Of a stretch of 10,008 nucleotides of DNA, positions 1 to 6,618 are shown piece after piece. The first letter of the stretch is position 1, and each line of letters opens with the position of its first letter. The DNA comes from Candidatus Poribacteria bacterium (lineage in GTDB: Bacteria; Poribacteria; WGA-4E; WGA-3G): the NCBI GenBank assembly GCA_009835515.1, contig VXXH01000321.1:1-10008 (forward strand), in the 5' to 3' direction. Made by a program: the position numbers and the translations under genes. The notes beneath the pieces were generated by a model. The model had not been told where the DNA came from and ran no database searches. It was given only the letters and a program-made list of their open reading frames with translations.

Positions 1-21
1 ATATACTATTGCGTAACCGAT

Positions 22-52
22 TTGAAAGTGTTAAAAGCACTTTGAATATAAG
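22..52 (+). promoter_or_regulatory. Weak candidate promoter upstream of rpsA
   Basis: A TTGAAA box at 22-27 is followed 19 bases later by TATAAG at 47-52, or 17 bases later by AATATA at 45-50. The spacer contains a small dyad, AAAGTG (25-30) against CACTTT (38-43), which could be a hairpin or a protein site. The match to the sigma-70 consensus is moderate and the upstream gene lies outside the window, so rpsA could equally be transcribed from further upstream. Confidence 0.3.
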
Positions 53-68
53 GAGGAACTGGCGGATT

Positions 69-87
69 AACGCGGTCACGCGTTTTT
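69..87 (+). terminator. Terminator-like hairpin in the rpsA leader
   Basis: AACGCG (69-74) and CGCGTT (79-84) form a perfect 6-bp stem with a GTCA loop, and the T run continues to 87. It lies only 20 bases before the rpsA start. It could end a transcript from the gene upstream of the window, act as an attenuator for rpsA, or be a translational control hairpin. The stem is short and the U tract is only five bases, partly inside the stem, so true terminator activity is uncertain. Confidence 0.3.
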
Positions 88-106
88 AAATGGACCAGGT
101 ATCTTA

Positions 107-2623
107 ATGAACAACGAACAGGCAAATACAAATTTTTCCACCGTTGATGTGGAAGAAGAAAAACACTCAGCTGAAGGATCGGCTGACGTGAATCAGGAAG
201 TAGTGAGCGAGACAGAGACACCAGAAGATGCGCAAGCAGCTTCAGCAACCGATGCAGATGGTGAGGGGCAAGAAGAAGTCACGAGTAGTGAAGAGGAAGC
301 GACTGCTGACGATACTGATCCCGAGCAAGCTGATGAGACTAACCCCGAAGAAGCGGTAGAAGCAGCCGTTAGCGATGCTGATTCTGAGGAAACGGCAACG
401 CTCACCGACGATACCGCACTTGAAGAGGCAGCAGAAGTTGCTGTTCCTGAGGTTGATGCTGATTCTGAGACAGCGACAACGCTTACTGATGAAACACCCC
501 CGCCTGAGGGAGCAGTAGAAGTTGCTGTTCCTGAGGCAGCGACAACGCTTACCGATGAAACACTTTCACCTGAGGAAGAGGAAGCAGTGGCTGCAGCGGA
601 AGATCCACCGGAGCCGATGAGTCCGGAATCTCTTGAGGAAGCGTATGATAATTCGATAAAGGCGTTTACAGATGGAGAGATTGTTAAAGGTGTTGTCGTG
701 GATGTCAATCGTGATGAGGTAATGATTGATATCGGCTTTAAATCTGAAGGCTATATCCCGGCAGCAGAATTTGAGCCTGGGCAAGAAGGGTTACCTGCTG
801 TACAGGCTGGTGATGAAATCGATGTCTACATAGTACGGCGTGAGGATTCCGAAGGACAAATAGTCCTTTCAAAGAAGATAGCCGATCAAACTCTCATTTG
901 GGACGAGATAGCGACCGCGCATGAAAGCGGTGCCCCGGTGCAGGGCCGTATCACTGAACGGATTAAGGGGGGATTGCGAGTGAGCGTCGGATCCCTACGC
1001 GGCTTTTTACCCGCTTCGCAAGTTGAATTGCGTCCTATCCAAAATCTTGAGCAGTATGTCGGGCAGACGCTGGATATGAAAGTGATCAGCCTGAGCAAGC
1101 GGCGGCATAACATCGTTTTATCGCGCCGTGCGTGGTTGGAAGCTGAACTTGTCCAAAAGCGCGCAGAAGTTCTCAATACACTTGAAGTTGGTCAACTTAT
1201 AACGGGTGTAGTGAAAAATATTACCGCTTTTGGGGCGTTTGTTGATCTTGGGGGCGTTGATGGTTTACTCCATAAAACAGATATGGCATGGAAGCGTATC
1301 CATCATCCGTCTGATGTCGTCTCGGTGGGTGAAGAGGTTGAAGTCCAAGTTATCGGGATCAGCCAAGAAAACGAGAAAATTTCGCTGGGCTTGAAACAGA
1401 AGACTCCGGACCCGTGGGCAAACATTGAGGACAAATATCCAGTTGGCTCTACAGTTCGCGGGGTCGTTGTCAATATTGTGAATTATGGCGCGTTCTTACA
1501 GTTGGAAGAAGGCGTTGAAGGTTTGATCCATGTCTCTGAAATGGCGTGGACGCGTCGGAATGTCGCCCCCTCACGAATCGTCAATAAGGGTGATGAGATT
1601 GAAGCCGTTGTGCTTGAAATCTCAAGGGAAGACAAACGCATTTCACTCGGACTCAAGCAGCTGCAGCAGAACCCATGGGAACTCTTGGAACAGAGGTCCC
1701 CTGTCGGTAGCAAGATCATTGGTCGTATCCGAAACTTGACGAGTTTTGGAGCGTTCGTTGAAATTGAACCCGGAATTGACGGGTTAATTCATACTTCTGA
1801 TCTCTCATGGACCAAGCGGGGTGCCGCAGCCAATGAGGCGCTTAAGGAAGGTAGTGAGATTGAGGTCGTTGTCCTACAGATTGACGCGGCTGAACGCCGA
1901 GTCTCATTAGGACTCAAGCAGACGCAACCCGATCCGTGGGAAGAAGTACCCGAAAAGTATAAGGTCGGTTCTGTAGTCCGCGGTAAGGTTGTTAATCTCA
2001 CCAGTTTTGGAGCGTTCACCAAACTTGAAGAAGGCATTGAAGGGCTGATTCACATCTCTGAACTCGCTGACCGGCGAATAGAAAAGCCGGAGGAAATTGT
2101 TTCCGTAGGTGATGAATTAGACTTGAAAGTGATCAACCTATCACCGAAAGATCGGCGTATTGGCTTGAGTTTAAAGGCACTTCTTGCTGAGCAGGAACGC
2201 GCCACAACACCTGATGAAGAGGAAAAGCCAGCAAGAACACGTCCAGAGCGTCCATCTCGCTCGCGACGAGAACGGGAGCCGCGACGACAATTGCCGGCAC
2301 GCGAAGAGACTGTCACCACATTGGGTGCCTTGCTTAAAGAGGAAATGGGCAAGTCAAACGCTGAAAGCCTTGAGAGCTCTGAGAGCGTCGAAAACGTTGA
2401 GATTGCCGAAGGTGCTGAAACCGTTGAAAGCGTCGAAATCGTTGAAGATGCTGAGAACGTTGAAAGCCCTGAGAGCGTTGAAGTGGTTGAGGATGCTGAG
2501 GCTTCTGAAAGTCCTGAGAGTGTTGAAGTGGTTGAGAATGCCGAGGCTTCTGAGAGCGTTGAGGATGCGGAAAATCCCGAAAGCACGGAGGATTCCGAGG
2601 ATACGGAAAACTCTGAGAATTAG
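107..2623 (+). CDS. rpsA: 30S ribosomal protein S1, six S1 domains with long acidic tails
   Basis: Ribosomal protein S1 binds mRNA on the small subunit and helps load it for initiation. The 838-residue product has six consecutive S1 (OB-fold) domains at about 188-258, 276-342, 360-431, 445-518, 532-605 and 619-691. Domains 3-6 carry the usual FGAF- or YGAF-type strand, a GL(I/L)H motif and a closing ISLGLKQ-type strand. Domain order and spacing are those of bacterial S1 (557 residues in E. coli). The extra length is a Glu/Asp/Ala/Thr-rich N-terminal tail (1 to about 170) and a C-terminal tail holding an Arg-rich patch (about 708-727), a TLGALLKEEM segment (738-747) and an acidic repeat region (about 750-838). 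ATG 107 has only a weak AGG at 97-99. Met171 (617-619) starts a segment very like the N terminus of ordinary S1, so a shorter 668-residue product is possible. The S1 assignment is firm; the start and the role of the tails are not. Confidence 0.95.
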   Translation: MNNEQANTNFSTVDVEEEKHSAEGSADVNQEVVSETETPEDAQAASATDADGEGQEEVTSSEEEATADDTDPEQADETNPEEAVEAAVSDADSEETATLTDDTALEEAAEVAVPEVDADSETATTLTDETPPPEGAVEVAVPEAATTLTDETLSPEEEEAVAAAEDPPEPMSPESLEEAYDNSIKAFTDGEIVKGVVVDVNRDEVMIDIGFKSEGYIPAAEFEPGQEGLPAVQAGDEIDVYIVRREDSEGQIVLSKKIADQTLIWDEIATAHESGAPVQGRITERIKGGLRVSVGSLRGFLPASQVELRPIQNLEQYVGQTLDMKVISLSKRRHNIVLSRRAWLEAELVQKRAEVLNTLEVGQLITGVVKNITAFGAFVDLGGVDGLLHKTDMAWKRIHHPSDVVSVGEEVEVQVIGISQENEKISLGLKQKTPDPWANIEDKYPVGSTVRGVVVNIVNYGAFLQLEEGVEGLIHVSEMAWTRRNVAPSRIVNKGDEIEAVVLEISREDKRISLGLKQLQQNPWELLEQRSPVGSKIIGRIRNLTSFGAFVEIEPGIDGLIHTSDLSWTKRGAAANEALKEGSEIEVVVLQIDAAERRVSLGLKQTQPDPWEEVPEKYKVGSVVRGKVVNLTSFGAFTKLEEGIEGLIHISELADRRIEKPEEIVSVGDELDLKVINLSPKDRRIGLSLKALLAEQERATTPDEEEKPARTRPERPSRSRREREPRRQLPAREETVTTLGALLKEEMGKSNAESLESSESVENVEIAEGAETVESVEIVEDAENVESPESVEVVEDAEASESPESVEVVENAEASESVEDAENPESTEDSEDTENSEN
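434..583 (+). repeat. Two-copy in-frame repeat in the acidic N-terminal tail of S1
   Basis: The first copy runs 434-517 (28 codons, starting EVAVPE) and the second 518-583 (22 codons, starting EVAVPE). GAAGTTGCTGTTCCTGAGG occurs identically at 434-452 and 518-536. A second shared block, CAGCGACAACGCTTA, lies at 471-485 and 537-551. The second copy lacks the 18 bases encoding VDADSE. The near identity at DNA level suggests a fairly recent in-frame duplication followed by an 18-base loss. Confidence 0.6.
2429..2581 (+). repeat. 45-bp in-frame tandem repeat in the acidic C-terminal tail of S1
   Basis: Units start at 2429, 2474, 2519 and 2555. The first two are 45 bp (SVEIVEDAENVESPE, then SVEVVEDAEASESPE), the third is shortened to 36 bp (SVEVVENAEASE), and the fourth is a degenerate SVEDAENPE. 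Further Ser/Val/Glu-rich sequence on both sides looks like older decayed copies. All units keep the reading frame. The product would be a disordered, strongly negative tail. Length variation between strains is likely, but that is inference. Confidence 0.65.
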
Positions 2624-2670
2624 CATTTTCACTTCTTGATCTCAAAGTTATACTTCGGAATGGTGATAGA

Positions 2671-2732
2671 ATACAAAACCGATCTTGCTACAAATGTGTA
2701 TCTACATTTAAAATGTGGGATAGGTTTTGTAT
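2671..2732. repeat. 62-bp inverted repeat between rpsA and metK
   Basis: ATACAAAACC (2671-2680) is the exact reverse complement of GGTTTTGTAT (2723-2732). The pairing continues inward with one mismatch for four more bases (2681-2684 against 2719-2722). Nested inside are AAATGT (2692-2697) and ACATTT (2704-2709), and the short palindrome ACATTTAAAATGT (2704-2716). No U tract follows, so it is a poor rho-independent terminator. It could be an mRNA 3'-end stabiliser for rpsA, an operator, or a copy of a palindromic interspersed element. It encloses the best candidate promoter for metK. Confidence 0.6.
2685..2714 (+). promoter_or_regulatory. Candidate promoter for metK-ahcY
   Basis: TTGCTA (2685-2690) and TAAAAT (2709-2714) are separated by 18 bases. 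Transcription would start near 2721 and give a leader of about 155 bases before the metK start. The -10 is good and the -35 is fair. The boxes lie inside the 62-bp inverted repeat, so a protein bound there, or a cruciform, could affect use. Confidence 0.45.
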
Positions 2733-2760
2733 GCTTCCTCTTTCGTTATTTCAACTGAAC

Positions 2761-2876
2761 GGGTGGGTTCATATACCCACCCATTGTCTCTTGGGCGAAG
2801 ACTTGGAAAGCCACGGAGACCTTGCCCTACATACCAAACAGGGCAGAAACTGATACGTAGAGTAGGAGAGGTGGAA
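2761..2876 (+). promoter_or_regulatory. Structured leader RNA of metK, possible SAM/SAH-responsive element
   Basis: GGGTGGGT (2761-2768) and ACCCACCC (2775-2782) form a perfect 8-bp hairpin with a 6-base loop. Next, GTCTC (2786-2790) can pair with GAGAC (2816-2820). GCCC (2824-2827) can pair either with GGGC in that loop (2793-2796), making an H-type pseudoknot, or with GGGC at 2841-2844 within the TGCCCT/AGGGCA hairpin (2823-2828/2840-2845). The metK SD AGGAG (2864-2868) follows. Mutually exclusive pairings before metK-ahcY fit a riboswitch or other cis-regulator. SAM-I, SAM-II, SAM-III, SAM-IV and SAH classes are not evident by eye. I infer regulation; an interspersed palindromic repeat is the main alternative. 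Confidence 0.35.
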
Positions 2877-4001
2877 TTGAGCAAGAATTTTCTGTTTACG
2901 TCCGAATCTGTCACTGAAGGACACCCAGACAAAATTGCGGACCAAATCTCTGACGCAGTACTTGATACAATATTCACAACAGACCCGATGGGTAGAGTTG
3001 CCTGTGAAACTTTGGTTACAACCGGGCTTGCTGTCATCACAGGCGAGATCACGACTACCGCTGATTATGATGCACAACAAATTGCACGGGAAGTTCTTAC
3101 CGATATAGGTTATACTGATATTGAATACGGTTTTGATGCCGAGCGAAGTGCTGTGTTGAGCATTATTGATAAACAGTCTCCCGATATCGCAATGGGGGTG
3201 AACCCCGGCGGTGCAGGCGACCAAGGGTTAATGTTTGGATATGCGTGCACCGAAACCCCTGAATTGATGCCGCTACCGATTACGCTCGCCCATCAATTGG
3301 TGCGACAGTTGGCAAAGGTTCGTAAAGATGGCACCCTTTCCTTTATCCGTCCCGATGGAAAATCGCAGGTAACTGTTGAATATGTTGACGACAAACCTAA
3401 AGCAGTCACCACAGTTGTTATCTCCTCTCAACACGATCCGGATGTTACGGATACCGAGTTACGGGAAGCGATTATAGAAGAAGTCATCAAAAAAATTATT
3501 CCTGAGAACCTCCAAGCCCCAGACATCAAATATCATATCAACCCTACCGGACGTTTTGTCACTGGCGGGCCACAAGGAGATGCCGGGTTAACAGGCAGAA
3601 AAATTATAGTTGATACGTATGGTGGGATGGGACGGCACGGCGGCGGCGCACTCTCAGGAAAGGATCCTACCAAAGTAGACCGGAGTGCAACTTATGCAGC
3701 ACGACACGTCGCCAAAAATCTCGTTGCAGCGGGACTCGCAGAACGGTGTGAAATTCAGATCTCCTATGCAATTGGCAAAAGAGACCCTATTTCGATTATG
3801 GTCGATACGTTTGGCACAGGTGATGAAGAAGCACTCACGAAACTCGTCAACGCGCATTTTGACTTGACCCCGGCAGGTATAATTGAACGCCTGAAATTAC
3901 GTCAGCCTATCTATCAGAACACTGCTGCGTACGGACATTTTGGGCGCGAGGAACCCGGTTTTACTTGGGAAGAGACCGATTACATAGAAAAACTCCGGTA
4001 G
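2877..4001 (+). CDS. metK: S-adenosylmethionine synthetase (methionine adenosyltransferase)
   Basis: This cytoplasmic enzyme makes SAM from methionine and ATP, releasing phosphate and pyrophosphate. The 374-residue product is near the usual bacterial length (384 in E. coli). It opens with a signature segment containing GHPDK (15-19), which holds an ATP/Mg-contacting His and Asp. [12 protein letters not shown] follows at 112-123. The third signature is [21 protein letters not shown] (230-250), running into [19 protein letters not shown] (252-270), the phosphate- and K+-binding loop region. The start chosen is TTG 2877, because AGGAG (2864-2868) lies 8 bases upstream and family homology begins at its second residue. 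The frame stays open 50 codons further upstream, but that stretch encodes nothing MetK-like and overlaps the structured leader. ahcY follows 41 bases downstream in the same direction, so the two are probably one operon supplying SAM and clearing SAH. Confidence 0.97.
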   Translation: MSKNFLFTSESVTEGHPDKIADQISDAVLDTIFTTDPMGRVACETLVTTGLAVITGEITTTADYDAQQIAREVLTDIGYTDIEYGFDAERSAVLSIIDKQSPDIAMGVNPGGAGDQGLMFGYACTETPELMPLPITLAHQLVRQLAKVRKDGTLSFIRPDGKSQVTVEYVDDKPKAVTTVVISSQHDPDVTDTELREAIIEEVIKKIIPENLQAPDIKYHINPTGRFVTGGPQGDAGLTGRKIIVDTYGGMGRHGGGALSGKDPTKVDRSATYAARHVAKNLVAAGLAERCEIQISYAIGKRDPISIMVDTFGTGDEEALTKLVNAHFDLTPAGIIERLKLRQPIYQNTAAYGHFGREEPGFTWEETDYIEKLR

Positions 4002-4042
4002 ATTGAATCCATTCAAGGCTACCGGTGAACACAAGGAAATTA

Positions 4043-5305
4043 ATGAACTACGATATTAAAACGACAGCACTCGCATCAGCTGGTAAACAACGCATTGATT
4101 GGGCAAATCGGTTCATGCCCGTTTTAGATTCCATCCGTGCGCGATTCCAAAATGAACGTCCTTTAGAAGGGTTGCGGGTCGCTGCATGTCTGCACGTCAC
4201 GACTGAAACTGCAAACTTGATGAAAACACTAAAAGCAGGCGGTGCCGAAACCGTTGTCTGTGCCTCGAACCCGCTCAGCACACAGGACGATGTCGCCGCA
4301 TCTCTTGTCGTTGACGAAGAGATCGGCGTTTTTGCTATTAACGGCGAAGATACAGAAACCTATTACAAACACATTGATGCTACGCTCGATTTACAACCTA
4401 CGATCACTATGGATGACGGTGCGGATCTCGTTTCAAGGCTTCATTCTGAAGAGACAAACCCGGCTTTGGTTGAGCAAGTCGTTGCGGGAACGGAAGAGAC
4501 GACGACCGGTGTTATCCGACTGAGGAGCATGGCAAGTGAAGGCGTGCTAAGATACCCGATTATCGCGGTGAACGACGCACAGACAAAACATTTTTTTGAT
4601 AACCGATACGGCACTGGGCAAAGTACATTGGATGGTATCATCAGGGCGACGAACCTATTGATTGCCGGAACAACAGTTGTTGTCGCGGGTTATGGGTGGT
4701 GCGGCAGAGGGGTCGCAAGTCGCGCGCGCGGCTTAGGTGCGAATGTTATCGTAACCGAGGTTACTGCCTTAAAAGCGTTAGAAGCGGTTATGGATGGCTT
4801 CCGAGTGATGCCGATGCAGAAAGCGGTTCAGGAGGCGGATCTTATTGTGACGCTCACGGGAGATATTCATGTCTTGCGTAAGGAACATTTTGAGGCGATG
4901 AAGGCTGGCGCAATTATTGCGAATTCTGGTCATTTCAACGTTGAGATTGACATTCCCGCGCTTGAGGAATTGAGCGTTGATACAGGAAAGGCACGTCCAT
5001 ACGTAGATGTATATACCCTTGAAGATGGTAAGAAACTCTACCTTGTCGGTGAAGGTAGGTTGGTAAACCTTGCTGCCGCCGAGGGACATCCAGCGAGTGT
5101 TATGGACATGAGTTTTGCGAACCAAGCATTGTCTCTTGAATACATTGCTAAAAATCATGAGCAATTTGAAAATCGCGTCTACGATGTTCCTGAATCCATT
5201 GACGAGACGGTTGCACAACTGAAGTTAAAAGCGTTCGGTGTTGAGATTGACACACTCACAGCAGAACAGGAGAAATATCTCAACTCGTGGGAAATGGGAA
5301 CTTAG
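4043..5305 (+). CDS. ahcY: Adenosylhomocysteinase (SAH hydrolase)
   Basis: The enzyme reversibly splits SAH into adenosine and homocysteine with tightly bound NAD, relieving product inhibition of methyltransferases. The 420-residue product shows HVTTETANL (51-59), DDGAD with the catalytic Asp (124-128), TEETTTGV (150-157) and [11 protein letters not shown] with the Lys/Asp pair (177-187). The NAD loop GYGWCGRG is at 216-223, and a conserved C-terminal block ([19 protein letters not shown]) lies at about 337-355. It ends in a YLNSWEMGT tail like the shorter archaeal/thermophile-type enzymes and lacks the roughly 40-residue insertion and the KPDHYRY-type C terminus of the longer bacterial and eukaryotic forms. 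ATG 4043 is chosen because AAGGA (4033-4037) precedes it by 5 bases; GTG 4025 lies in frame six codons earlier but has no SD. It is probably co-transcribed with metK and ends before a terminator at 5360. Confidence 0.97.
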   Translation: MNYDIKTTALASAGKQRIDWANRFMPVLDSIRARFQNERPLEGLRVAACLHVTTETANLMKTLKAGGAETVVCASNPLSTQDDVAASLVVDEEIGVFAINGEDTETYYKHIDATLDLQPTITMDDGADLVSRLHSEETNPALVEQVVAGTEETTTGVIRLRSMASEGVLRYPIIAVNDAQTKHFFDNRYGTGQSTLDGIIRATNLLIAGTTVVVAGYGWCGRGVASRARGLGANVIVTEVTALKALEAVMDGFRVMPMQKAVQEADLIVTLTGDIHVLRKEHFEAMKAGAIIANSGHFNVEIDIPALEELSVDTGKARPYVDVYTLEDGKKLYLVGEGRLVNLAAAEGHPASVMDMSFANQALSLEYIAKNHEQFENRVYDVPESIDETVAQLKLKAFGVEIDTLTAEQEKYLNSWEMGT

Positions 5306-5359
5306 TGTTGTTTCTCCAATTGTCGTAACGTGCCTCTATCTTTATCTATTGTCTTTGCT

Positions 5360-5387
5360 AACGAGGTTTTAAACCTCGTTGGTTTTT
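5360..5387 (+). terminator. Rho-independent terminator after ahcY
   Basis: AACGAGGTTT (5360-5369) is the reverse complement of AAACCTCGTT (5371-5380), and the T run at 5383-5387 follows two bases later. A realistic fold is a 7-bp stem with a seven-base loop. It lies 55 bases after the ahcY stop and closes the metK-ahcY unit, so the downstream mini-gene and kinase probably depend on their own promoter or on read-through. Confidence 0.7.
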
Positions 5388-5426
5388 AAGAAGACTTTAG
5401 GTGTTTTCGCTTTGTGAGGAATACGT

Positions 5427-5657
5427 ATGAAAAAATCGGAAATTTTGGAAGGCGTGATATTACTTCTGTCGGCGGTGCTGTTGTTACCCATCTGGATGGC
5501 ATCTGCTGAAAAAATAGAACTCCCGCCGACCTTGTTGAAAGTGCTGAGTTTTTTGCAGTACCCAATAATCATCGTGCTTGGTGTGATTTTCGTTCGCCGA
5601 CTGCGACGAGTGATCCGCGCGTTCCGAGAAAATAAAAATAGACCCGGTCCTTTCTGA
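5427..5657 (+). CDS. Small two-helix membrane protein of unknown function
   Basis: I do not recognise this 76-residue protein. It has a basic start (MKK), a first hydrophobic helix at about 7-26 (rich in Leu, Val and Ile), and a short polar loop containing EKIELPP (28-34). A second helix at about 40-57 is followed by a strongly basic tail starting RRLRRVIRAFR (57-67) and ending NRPGPF. By the positive-inside rule both ends should be cytoplasmic, giving a membrane hairpin. GAGGA (5416-5420) lies 6 bases before the ATG, a good SD that supports translation. It sits between the ahcY terminator and the PfkB kinase, 55 bases before the latter, and may share a transcript with it. The function cannot be inferred from context. 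Coding is supported by the SD and the coherent helix pattern. Confidence 0.65.
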   Translation: MKKSEILEGVILLLSAVLLLPIWMASAEKIELPPTLLKVLSFLQYPIIIVLGVIFVRRLRRVIRAFRENKNRPGPF

Positions 5658-5659
5658 TC

Positions 5660-5689
5660 TTGAACGGAATCGAATTTACACTGGATATT
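5660..5689 (+). promoter_or_regulatory. Weak candidate promoter for the PfkB kinase
   Basis: TTGAAC (5660-5665) and GATATT (5684-5689) are 18 bases apart, each matching four of six consensus bases. Transcription would start near 5696, about 16 bases before the kinase ATG. The match is poor and co-transcription with the mini-gene upstream is just as likely. Confidence 0.2.
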
Positions 5690-5712
5690 TGGGAGACAAA
5701 GGCTTTTAACGT

Positions 5713-6618
5713 ATGGGAGTTTTAGTTGTTGGAACGGTTACTTTGGATACGGTAGAGACACCAAGCAAACGGGTTGAGGATGTGCTTGGCGGTTCTGGTG
5801 TCTATGCTGCTGTCGCCGCGAGTTTTTTTGGGAACACTGTTCAACTTGTTGGTGTTGTTGGTGCTGATTTTCCGCATGCCTACACAGATTTCCTCCAAAC
5901 GCGCGGTATTGATCTTCAAGGGTTAGAGCGGGTTGAGGAGGGCAAATCGTTTCGATGGGGCGGTCGTTATGCTGAAGACTTTAACGTACGCGATACCCTC
6001 TTCACAGAGTTGAATGTTATTGAAGATTTTCAGCCTGTTTTGCCCGAAATTTACAAAGATGCCCCCTATCTTTTTTTAGCGAATAACTCGCCGGTGTTGC
6101 AGCTGAGTGTCATTGAACAGATGGCAAATCCGAAACTTATTGTTTGTGATACGATGGATTTTTGGATTAATGAAGAACAGGAGGCGTTAGAGGCACTCTT
6201 AGCACATGTGGATGTCCTCATCTTAAACGATAGTGAAGCGCGACTCTTGACAGGTGATGCTAACTTGGTGCGCGCTGCGGAGGCAATTCTGCGCTATGGT
6301 CCAGAGCGGGTTATCGTCAAGAAGGGCGAGCATGGTGCCATCAGTATCACGGAATCGTCTTACTTCAACGCGCCCGCATATCCGCTCACACAAGTAACCG
6401 ACCCGACAGGGGCAGGCGATAGTTTCGCCGGTGGGATGATGGGGTACCTCGCTTCTGTTGGAGATATATCGGAGGCAGCAATACGGAGTGCTATGGTATA
6501 CGGAGCGGTTGTCGCCTCTTTTAACATTGAAGATTTTAGCGTTGAGCGACAAAAGCGCGTAGCGTTTTCCGAAATTTCATCTCGGTATCAAGAACTTCAA
6601 GAAGCTGCACGTTTTTAG
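5713..6618 (+). CDS. PfkB/ribokinase-family sugar or nucleoside kinase
   Basis: A 301-residue cytoplasmic kinase of the PfkB (ribokinase) family, which phosphorylates a sugar or nucleoside hydroxyl with ATP. Visible features are the N-terminal substrate-side glycine pair in GGSGVYAA (26-33) and LNDSEARLLTG (171-181), the Asn/Glu motif linked to Mg and phosphate binding. VIVKKGEHGA (200-209) follows, then DPTGAGDSFAGG (230-241), the family's second signature, with the anion hole and catalytic base Asp236. Length is typical. ATG 5713 has AAAGG (5698-5702) 10 bases upstream and starts exactly at the first beta strand. The substrate cannot be read from sequence. Proximity to metK-ahcY suggests adenosine, the product of SAH hydrolysis, but a terminator intervenes and PfkB substrates are often misassigned. 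Its stop codon overlaps that of the convergent lpdA. Confidence 0.9.
   Translation: MGVLVVGTVTLDTVETPSKRVEDVLGGSGVYAAVAASFFGNTVQLVGVVGADFPHAYTDFLQTRGIDLQGLERVEEGKSFRWGGRYAEDFNVRDTLFTELNVIEDFQPVLPEIYKDAPYLFLANNSPVLQLSVIEQMANPKLIVCDTMDFWINEEQEALEALLAHVDVLILNDSEARLLTGDANLVRAAEAILRYGPERVIVKKGEHGAISITESSYFNAPAYPLTQVTDPTGAGDSFAGGMMGYLASVGDISEAAIRSAMVYGAVVASFNIEDFSVERQKRVAFSEISSRYQELQEAARF

Noticed and set aside
193..708. Long minus-strand frame of 171 codons opposite the S1 N-terminal tail
   Set aside because: It is a Ser/Val/Ala-rich shadow created by the low-complexity Glu/Ala/Asp coding on the plus strand.
2050..2586. Minus-strand frame of 178 codons opposite the S1 C-terminal repeats, and a +2-frame one at 2184-2639
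   Set aside because: Both are repeat shadows of the acidic tail with no SD and no recognisable domain.
2802..2827. B12-box-like stretch (AAGCCACGGAGACC) suggesting a cobalamin riboswitch
   Set aside because: The match needs an extra base, and the conserved core that should lie upstream is absent in the short space available.
2727..2876. In-frame extension of metK starting at ATG 2727 (50 extra codons)
   Set aside because: It overlaps the inverted repeat and hairpins, encodes nothing MetK-like and has no SD, whereas TTG 2877 has AGGAG at 8 bases and matches where the family begins.
4003..4016. Small palindrome TTGAATCCATTCAA between metK and ahcY
   Set aside because: The two-base loop and lack of a T run rule out a terminator; it is probably chance.
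4025..4042. GTG 4025 as the ahcY start
   Set aside because: No SD precedes it, while ATG 4043 has AAGGA 5 bases upstream.
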